From assembly GCA_949358305.1 (NCBI GenBank), contig OX442324.1, forward strand, positions 558,001 to 622,000: DNA of 64,000 bases. The letters run 5' to 3'. Both the position numbers and the translations under genes were made by a program. Shown here piece by piece: positions 57,213 through 64,000 of the stretch (position 1 is the stretch's first letter; each line of letters begins with the position of its first letter). This DNA comes from Strigamia acuminata. Taxonomy: Eukaryota; Arthropoda; Chilopoda; Geophilomorpha; Linotaeniidae. The notes under the pieces were generated by a model. It saw nothing but the letters and a program-made list of their open reading frames with translations. It was not told the DNA's origin and searched no databases.

Positions 57213-58085
57213 CGTGGCGTGGAAAACTCGACTCTTTGCGACGAAAACACAGGCTCAGAGAAATGGTACACACGAGACACCGTAGCACTGCACGAAAACG
57301 AAGCACAACACTCGATGCGAAGCACTTTCGAGGCGGAAACCGTCAAATTGGGCAATTCCTTCTGAAGGAATTCAAAAACCTCCGGTAGCCAGTCTGAGAG
57401 GGTCCGATCGGTGCACCTGGGCCCGCGGGAAACCTCACTTGTACCACGACAAGCACTACCGGAGAATACGTAATCGCTTGATCGGATTCGATCGAAGGGC
57501 GAATACGATACTAAATGTCCCCCAAAAGCCTTAAATTCTACCTTAAAGTTAACAATAATAATTCGAAAAAGGCGAAATAGATGAATCGATTGCGGATGCA
57601 ATCCTCGTGCAAATGAAGGCACGGCGCAGCTTTCTCGAAAAGCTGGAGAAAGCGCAATTCGGACGTCAATGTCCGAATTCTTCTCGAATAATCGAGGCTC
57701 TTCGTCCGCTTGAAAAGATCGGTGATCACGACCGTTCACCGGGGAACTAAGCCGCCAATAATCTAGTATTGGATTCTCGTTGTATCCGCCGCAACGTGCT
57801 AAGCGGAGAAGTGAATCCAGATTGACGAAAAACCTGAAAAAAACAAAAATTTGTCGCGAAATTCGCGAATCCCGCGGAATTTCGGACAAAATTAACGAAG
57901 CAATGGTGAAATAGACTGCCCTGGCAGTCCAGAACGTCGATCGAACGTTTCGAAGCGAAGATTCGGGCGAAAATCGTCGAAATCGGCGAAATCTGAAAAT
58001 AAAATGAATTTCGCCGCAAAAATCGCGAATCCCGCGAAAATTACGCCGAAAATTAGGTGAAAAATAAGAGCAGATCGTCCCCAGA

Positions 58086-58097
58086 CCTCTGCTACCA
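58086..58097 (-). other. Copia-3 primer binding site (tRNA-Met type)
   Basis: The plus strand CCTCTGCTACCA gives a 12-base match to the initiator-tRNA-Met 3' end. Bases further in diverge from the 18-base match of Copia-1 and Copia-2. Confidence 0.7.
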
Positions 58098-58098
58098 C

Positions 58099-58660
58099 TG
58101 TAGGAGAGTGGTGCGCAAATAATCGGTAAATGAACCGATGTGGAAGCGTGAAATAAAGCACGTCGCAAATGCGCGACGGTTAATTCCGATAACAGAATCG
58201 CGTGATGCGATTCGACCGAGCGCGTGATGCGATTCGAGCGAGCGCGCGACTTATGGTCGCTTATATGCGCTTAAATAGCACTGAAGGTGCTCTAAAGTGA
58301 AGGTAAACACTTAAAAACATAAAAGTTTAATGAAAAGTAAACCATATCTTACATAAATGAATTTCCAAAGGTGAAAAGATGTGAAAGTGCACACACCTGT
58401 GTGCGCTGCCATCTTGGATTCGGGATAAGAGTGTCACAGCACTCTGGTGACAGTTATTAACATTAAGTTTTAAATTAAAGAACAAATCATCCAAGTAAAA
58501 CATAAGCAAAGTATGGAATTACATACTGGACAGCAGAAAATAAATCCAAATAGAGAAAACAGTAAATAAATGATCAAATATCAATACAATGTGTTTGAAC
58601 ACAAAACATATAGTAAATAAACATTTGATATCGACAACATGAGTGGTTCTTAGACCAACA
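58099..58660 (-). repeat. Copia-3 5' LTR
   Basis: 562 bp, apparently identical to the 3' LTR. One base (58098) separates it from the primer site. Confidence 0.95.
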
Positions 58661-58665
58661 GCCAG

Positions 58666-59540
58666 CGTGCACCATTTTTCTCGTGCTCACTCAGACGTGC
58701 GCATTACACGCGATATTGCGCACGAACGCGCACACCGCCTCCGCGACACACATCACACACCCGTTTAAACGAGTCTCGGCGCCTATTTGACCCCAGTGTT
58801 TACTTTTTAAAATTGTGGTGTGTTTTCAAAGTTCTTAATTTGTTCAAAAACAAACAAAATGGATATCTGTTGATTTTTAAATGATTTTGTCGATTTAGTT
58901 TTTTGCTGGTTTTTAATCGATTTGTCTGTATTTTTAATCAATTCGAATGATTGACACCATTCTGTGCTTTACTCGTATTCAAGATGGCGTCGCAAACTCA
59001 AGGTCGAATTCCGCTGAATTCATTTATTGCGACTGTTTGCGCTCCATACGTGCGAAAAGGATTATGGGAATAATCCTCAATGCAGGCCATTTTGGTGTTA
59101 AATGAGCGAGGAAGGCAGGACATAAAGAAAATTGGTGAAATGTAAAAAAAAATGCTAAACAATCAACATTTAAATAAAGATCAATATTTCTGGCTCGAAA
59201 TGCATATATCGGCAATTTCGGGATATTTTCGGGACGAAATTGACTCGTTCGGAACACAGGGGAGGGACTCCCACATTCCCCATGCGTCGGCGCGTGTGTT
59301 TACGAAATACCAAATCCAGGTTTTCATACAACCCCACGTTATTTTCGGGTCAAGAGTTTTTTTATGCGCTGCCGCGCGCAATCCCCGGGTTGATGAGTTG
59401 TGCGGAATCCGACGAGCGAGTGCGATCGTGTCATACCGCTTCTTCTCGTGGCAAAGTAGACACCTTAATTAAACTGGCTGTTGGCTTTTTTTTTAAAACA
59501 AAGTACGAGTCTTTAAGTTGAACGGTTGTTGAGATACACG
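58666..59540. other. Non-coding DNA right of Copia-3
   Basis: CpG-rich at first, then AT-rich. No repeat module or gene recognised. Confidence 0.45.
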
Positions 59541-60560
59541 TAGTAATGTGGACTCGCGACGCGTTGCAACGTGGTCGGAGAACGGCCCACTTCCCTCCCC
59601 CCGACCAGGTTGTCTTTCTCTCTCTTGTCCGACCCACGGCGCGTCGCGGCGCGGCCGGAGGACGTCTCTTTCCCCTCCCCCAGTCCCAAAAACCACACCT
59701 TGAGGAACCCCGAGGTTCGGTTTCCGACCGGGTCGCCTCTTGATCCGACTCGGGGCGCGTCACGGCGCGGTCGGAGGACGGCCCTCGTCCCCAAAAACCA
59801 CACTCCGGGTCACGTGGTCTCGCACCCGACTCTTTCAGTTTTCCCGTTTTCAGCCCGTTACGGCCCTTGGCCGTAACGGGCCGTTACGGGATCGTGACGG
59901 GACTGTCGGCGGCCCGTTAACGGCCCGCACGAGCCGTTACAGGATCGTGACGGTCCCGTCACAATCCCGTAACGGCCCGCACGGGCCGTTAACGGGCCGC
60001 CGACGGTCCCGTCACGATCCCGTAACGGCCCGTACAAGCCGTTGACGGGCCGTTAACGGCCCGTTAACGGCCCGTTAACGGCGTAAAACCAAAAACAGGA
60101 TTCGAGATTAATGTCTATGAATGTTGTACGCGTTTTCACGTACGTGTTGTCGGTTGTTGATTTTTTCGATTTACGCCGTAACGGCCCGTTAACGGCCCGT
60201 TAACGGCCCGTCAACGGCCCGCATGGAGTCGTACGGGCCGTTAACGGGCCGCCGACGGTCCCGTCACAATCCCGTCACGGCCCGTGCGGGCCGTTAACGG
60301 GCCGCCGACAGTCCCGTCACGATCCCGTAACGGCCCGCCGACGGGAAAACTGAAAGAGTCGGGTGCGAGACCACGTGACCCGGAGTGTGGTTTTTGGGGA
60401 CGAGGACCGTCCTCCGACCGCGCCGTGACGCGCCCCGAGTCGGATCAAGAGGCGACCCGGTCGGAAACCGAACCTCGGGGTTCCTCGAGGCGTGGTTTTT
60501 TGGGGACGGGGGGGGGGAGGGGAAAGGGCCGCCCCCCGATCGCGCTGCAACGCGATGTGG
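59541..60560. repeat. Foldback-like GC-rich block C with clear inverted arms
   Basis: The left arm (about 59690-59850) and right arm (about 60355-60520) are inverted copies of each other, sharing ACTCCGGGTCACGTGGTCTC and the CCGAGGTTCGGTTTCCGACC segment. The centre is CCGTTAACGG-type words around the same 100-bp spacer (60082-60180). It is shorter and more diverged than blocks A and B. Confidence 0.8.
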
Positions 60561-60811
60561 GTCGGTCACCAACTTTTGTCAATTTTTGACAAATTTCCAC
60601 GGAATTTCAGCAACATTTTACGAGACGTTTCTGCCCGACTAGACACGTTTCCGCAGGTTTTAGCAAAACAACGTTAAATTCTGTGGAAATTTATCAAATG
60701 TTGACAAAATTCTGTGCAAGTTTTGTCAGATACTTACTTACTTACGATATAAACTCGAACGTCGTCCATCGACACTCTTAACATTCCACCGGACATTTTC
60801 CGGAAGAGTTT
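60561..60811. repeat. Palindromic AT module and inverted flank
   Basis: 60575-60730 is one copy of the TTCCACGGAATTTCAGCAAC palindromic module. 60764-60811 is a diverged inverted copy of 44848-44900 and directly abuts the second satellite unit. Confidence 0.65.
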
Positions 60812-61767
60812 GGCTTGATCGGGACCACGCCTCGACGAAGCCCGGGACCCGGTTTCCGACCGGGTCGTTTTTGGCCCAAGTCACGGCGCGTCGCGGCGCT
60901 TTCGGAGCACGCGACCCGATCCCCCCCTCCCCCCGTTCTCAAAAACCACGCCTCGACGAAGCCCGGGACCCGGTTTCCGACCGGGTCGTTTTTGGCCCAA
61001 GTCACGGCGCGTCGCGGCGCTTTCGGAGCACGCGACCCGATCCCCCCCTCCCCCCGTTCTCAAAAACCACGCCTCGACGAAGCCCGGGACCCGGTTTCCG
61101 ACCGGGTCGTTTTTGGCCCAAGTCACGGCGCGTCGCGGCGCTTTCGGAACACGCGACCCGATCCCCCCCTCCCCCCGTTCTCAAAAACCACGCCTCGACG
61201 AAGCCCGGGACCCGGTTTCCGACCGGGTCGTTTTTGGCCCAAGTCACGGCGCGTCGCGGCGCTTTCGGAGCACGCGACCCGATCCCCCCCTTCCCCCGTT
61301 CTCAAAAACCACGCCTCGACGAAGCCCGGGACCCGGTTTCCGACCGGGTCGTTTTTGGCCCAAGTCACGGCGCGTCGAGGCGCTTTCGGAGCACGCGACC
61401 CGATTCCCCCCTCCCCCCGTTCTCAAAAACCACGCCTCGACGAAGCCCGGGACCCGGTTTCCGACCGGGTCGTTTTTGGCCCAAGTCACGGCGCGTCGCG
61501 GCGCGTTCGGAGCACATGAACCGATCCCCCCTCCCTCCCGTCACAAAAACCACGTTTTAGCGAAACCCTTGACCGGTCACAAAACCCACCGAACACCGAA
61601 AAGCAACGAACAAAACGCGCTCGGTCGCACGAACTACTCGGCCAAAACAACATCCGCAAATTCCGCATCGCAGTCGCGATCAACGAAACAACGTATAGGC
61701 CGCCGTAATGTTAAAAAGCGGGACCCTTTCGCCCCCGACAAAATCCGCACACATACCCCAAGGTTAA
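60812..61767. repeat. 121-bp satellite unit, copy 2 (956 bp with tail)
   Basis: Same start (GGCTTGATCGGGACC), same 250-bp tail and same end (CCCCAAGGTTAA) as 43633-44709, but shorter by 121 bp, exactly one monomer. It ends 19 bp before the start codon at 61787. Confidence 0.9.
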
Positions 61768-61786
61768 AAGCGAGCCTAAGAAGACA

Positions 61787-62683
61787 ATGTCAAAAATGGA
61801 TATAGAGACACCCGTCAGAAATTGGGAAAATGCATCCATTAAAGGACAGTTCTTACGCCAAAGCTTGTCCTCTAGTCATCGTGGAACTCCTCAAAGTTTA
61901 GTTGATCACGATGAAGCGAACAATACATCACTTCGAAGTGTGGAAGAAGAAGAAGCAAATCTTGGTGACGATGCTGATGCTGATGATGTTTCTGATAAAT
62001 ATCGCACGGAAGTACGTAGAAGTCTCGAATGGAAAAAGAGAGAAACAGATTCGGAAGACACGTATCTGCAATCTTTTATAAGTTATTATTCTGCAAATGC
62101 GGGTAATATAGACCGTGTGTTTGGAATCAGATTTGATACTAAAGACTTAAAATTTAAAATAGGAGTCGAAGAAGTTACATTTATCCAGGGTCATATTTCT
62201 GTAAGAAATAAAACATATAGATTCGATAAAGAATTAAAGGATTTCCTCTTGAACAAAATTCCAGCATTGGATCCATATCAGAATCAGAAGGCATTAAATA
62301 ATTATGCCGACATTCTAATCAAAACTAAAGCATTATTTAGTCGTCATGATCCAGCAACTAATAGGCCAAAATCTTCTAAAGGAGAGAAGTATCTGAAAGT
62401 GATTAAACCAATTTGGCAACACTACAAACAATATCAAGCACAATATCTACAATCGGGCAAAGGTGTCACGAAAACGTTTCGGCCGCACAGCTCCGTAGAC
62501 TACAAGTATTACAATAACCCGGACGAATTAATAGACAGGCTGCGATTGTTGCATGCATCACGGGATGCTGGAAACCAGTCTCACGACAACGAAATTGTAG
62601 AAATACTTACGGAACTAAAAGAGGAAAGAGTCCTCGATAAAACCAAGTTTGAAAACATGCGGAAGAAAATTCTCGCAAATTAA
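61787..62683 (+). CDS. Virus-like cluster ORF 1, 298 residues, unknown function
   Basis: An intronless frame from ATG 61787. The N-terminal 90 residues are low-complexity, Ser- and acid-rich, with a helical charged stretch. A compact central domain (about 95-190) alternates strands and helices (IDRVFGIRFDTKDLKFKIGV). A Lys-rich region and a C-terminal helix (LIDRLRLLHASRDAGN) follow. I recognise the general style of a recurrent, unnamed protein found beside capsid-like genes in animal Maverick/Polinton- or adintovirus-like elements, but cannot confirm it. The next ORF is 26 bp away on the same strand, as in compact virus gene blocks. The short gap to the satellite leaves little room for its own promoter. 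Confidence 0.55.
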   Translation: MSKMDIETPVRNWENASIKGQFLRQSLSSSHRGTPQSLVDHDEANNTSLRSVEEEEANLGDDADADDVSDKYRTEVRRSLEWKKRETDSEDTYLQSFISYYSANAGNIDRVFGIRFDTKDLKFKIGVEEVTFIQGHISVRNKTYRFDKELKDFLLNKIPALDPYQNQKALNNYADILIKTKALFSRHDPATNRPKSSKGEKYLKVIKPIWQHYKQYQAQYLQSGKGVTKTFRPHSSVDYKYYNNPDELIDRLRLLHASRDAGNQSHDNEIVEILTELKEERVLDKTKFENMRKKILAN

Positions 62684-62709
62684 AAAAAGTAATAATAATC
62701 GTGATTACC

Positions 62710-63465
62710 ATGTTTATCGTACTAAGCAGTACAAAATCGGATTTCCTCACTACTTTTAGCTCACCTTTAATTTTGGGTGACGACGAATACGAATTGGGAT
62801 TAGTGAGCCTCGAGACATTTTACACGATGCCAAATATAACCGAGGACAACAACGTGTTCAAATACTACACCATTGAAGTAGACGTGAACGTCCCCGCTCG
62901 TATTATAGGTACGCTCAACTACGACATCATCGTTCCCGTGGGTTGTTACGAACTTGCCGACATTATCTCGTACATACATACCGAAATGAAATCCAGAGGA
63001 CACTGGAATATGAAAGACGACGCACCTTTCATTGACATCGTGGCCAATTATAATACTCTGTCCACGACATTAGTAATTAGCAATGCCAGTTACGGGGCCA
63101 ATTTTTCGGAAAATAGAAGTATGGCTAAATTATTCGGTCTCAAAACAAAGAAATACGGTGTAGGTAGAAGCGAATCCATTAATCCGGTGAACATTTTTCA
63201 CATTAACACTATCCTGGTCCATTGTGATCTTATTACCGACTCTTATAAAAACGGGAAGACGGCTCCGATCATATACGCATTTTTTCCTAATGTCCCGCCA
63301 GGCTTCAAAATAGTAGAAATGCCGTATAATATAGTTTACTTGCCGGTGAAAAATCAATCTAAAATACACGAAGTCAGGATCTGGTTGACCGATCAAGACG
63401 ATAAACCACTGAATCTGAGAGGAGAAATTTTTACTACACGTTTACACTTACGAAAAATAAATTAA
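62710..63465 (+). CDS. Virus-like cluster ORF 2, putative minor capsid (single jelly-roll) protein
   Basis: The ATG at 62710 is preferred over an in-frame GTG at 62701, giving 251 residues. The chain is almost entirely beta-type with alternating hydrophobic residues, no signal peptide and no Cys clusters. The middle block (NIFHINTILVHCDLI) and the end (IWLTDQDDKPLNLRGE) are the most distinctive. Size, predicted beta content and position next to the start of a larger ORF fit a penton-like minor capsid protein of a Polinton/adinto-type element. That assignment is inference from fold style and context. It has no stop or frameshift, so the copy is young or under selection. Confidence 0.5.
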   Translation: MFIVLSSTKSDFLTTFSSPLILGDDEYELGLVSLETFYTMPNITEDNNVFKYYTIEVDVNVPARIIGTLNYDIIVPVGCYELADIISYIHTEMKSRGHWNMKDDAPFIDIVANYNTLSTTLVISNASYGANFSENRSMAKLFGLKTKKYGVGRSESINPVNIFHINTILVHCDLITDSYKNGKTAPIIYAFFPNVPPGFKIVEMPYNIVYLPVKNQSKIHEVRIWLTDQDDKPLNLRGEIFTTRLHLRKIN

Positions 63466-63482
63466 AGCGTAATTAAAAAAAC

Positions 63483-63644
63483 ATGCCGTTAATTTTTAAT
63501 AAGAACGTAACGGCAAGTAATACCCCCAGCACCAGCTCCAACACTGCCACTGTCAAGACACCCTCGTCGATTAGAGGTGGAAATATAAAAATTATAAAGT
63601 CTTCGATACGGCCAGATAATCGAGAATATATAAATTCTTTTTAA
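63483..63644 (+). CDS. Small basic ORF (53 residues) with a GG-type cleavage motif
   Basis: An ATG frame 17 bp after ORF 2. A Thr/Ser/Asn-rich N-terminal half leads to SSIRGGNIKIIKSSIRP, basic and beta-prone. IRGG-N fits the (I/L/M)xGG-x pattern cut by adenovirus-type cysteine proteases, which Polintons also encode. This suggests a small precursor of a core or membrane-lytic minor capsid peptide. Function is inferred; the frame is short, so chance cannot be excluded. Confidence 0.4.
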   Translation: MPLIFNKNVTASNTPSTSSNTATVKTPSSIRGGNIKIIKSSIRPDNREYINSF

Positions 63645-63845
63645 AAAAATATATATTAAGTAATTAATTAAGTACCGTAATTCTTTTTAAAAAAATATAT
63701 ATTAAGTAATTAATTAAGTAATTCTTTTTAAAAAAAATATATATATTAAGTAATTAATTAAGTAATTCTTTTTTAAAAAAATATATATTAAGTAATTAAT
63801 TAAGTAATTCTTTTTAAAAAAAAATATATATATTAAGTAATTAAA
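63636..63845. repeat. AT-rich tandem repeat inside the virus-like cluster
   Basis: About five copies of a unit of roughly 40-44 bp containing TTCTTTTTAAAAAAATATAT and AAGTAATTAATTAAG, varying in the length of the A and TA runs. The first copy overlaps the stop of the 53-residue ORF; the last ends just before the next ATG. Confidence 0.9.
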
Positions 63846-63856
63846 AAATAGCGACG

Positions 63857-64000
63857 ATGCAAGTCTCCGAGAATTATTTGGATGTCGAACAACCATTCGT
63901 CGTCGATGAATCTGTTAATGCCTACAACTACCACGAATATTATCCTATTATAGGAACTAATTTAAATAATGTGAATTCCGAAATTCGATTAATCATTCAA
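63857..64000 (+). CDS. Virus-like cluster ORF 4, N-terminal 48 residues (runs off window)
   Basis: Open from ATG 63857 to the window edge. The N-terminus has the segment YYPIIGTNLNNVNSEIRLI. Such an opening, a Tyr/Pro start followed by a first beta strand, is what I would expect of a double jelly-roll major capsid protein in the same element type, but 48 residues are not enough to establish it. Position after a putative minor capsid gene agrees. Confidence 0.4.
   Translation, partial: MQVSENYLDVEQPFVVDESVNAYNYHEYYPIIGTNLNNVNSEIRLIIQ

Larger units (their letters stand above)
51485..58660 (-). mobile_element. Copia-3: complete Ty1/copia LTR retrotransposon
   Basis: 7176 bp with 562-bp LTRs that look identical by eye, ends TGTAGGAG...GACCAACA, and a perfect 5-bp target duplication GCCAG (51480-51484 and 58661-58665). 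One intact gag-pol ORF. Its protein is clearly diverged from Copia-1 and Copia-2, so it is a separate lineage. Confidence 0.97.

Noticed and set aside
60812-61805. Long ORFs across the second satellite unit that run into the virus-like region
   Set aside because: Same explanation as copy 1; the real ORF 1 starts at its own ATG at 61787.

Overview
The window looks like nuclear DNA of an arthropod. The single-copy parts are AT-rich. The recognisable host genes have very short introns (53-87 bp in the peroxidase gene), and they include an animal haem peroxidase with a clip-like domain and a caspase relative. I cannot name the species.

Layout. 1-9765 carries a minus-strand gag and protease ORF from a Ty3/gypsy-like element. 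It is cut by a nested, very young Copia element (Copia-1, 648-7667). 10069-16797 is a second complete Copia element (Copia-2), and 16798-18100 is hairpin-rich flank. 18100-26500 is mostly AT-rich spacer with two unidentified ORFs and a thymidylate synthase pseudogene (22984-23740). 26551-30069 is a complete 12-exon peroxidase-like gene that has lost the distal catalytic histidine. 30431-31490 is a broken Tc1 transposon. 35262-36100 is a decayed copy of a TRAPPC4 (synbindin) gene. 39804-40709 is a 301-residue ORF of unknown function. 41218-42613 is a caspase homologue with both catalytic residues replaced.

42970-61767 is a GC- and CpG-rich repeat block built from tandem and inverted monomers: a 65-bp array, a 121-bp satellite, and foldback-like blocks of GTTAACGGCC type. 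It is bounded by two direct copies of one satellite unit that differ in length by exactly one 121-bp monomer. A third complete Copia element (Copia-3, 51485-58660, 5-bp target duplication) sits inside it.

From 61787 to the window end, starting 19 bp after the second satellite unit, there are four consecutive plus-strand intronless ORFs. Their style suggests a capsid gene cluster of a Maverick/Polinton- or adintovirus-like element; that is a family-level impression, not a verified match.

The three Copia elements are all minus-strand, have apparently identical LTR pairs, and carry primer sites matching initiator-tRNA-Met, so they were recently active. The strongest leads are the pseudo-caspase, the pseudo-peroxidase, a textbook -1 frameshift signal at the gypsy gag/protease junction, the virus-like cluster, and the architecture of the GC-rich satellite block.
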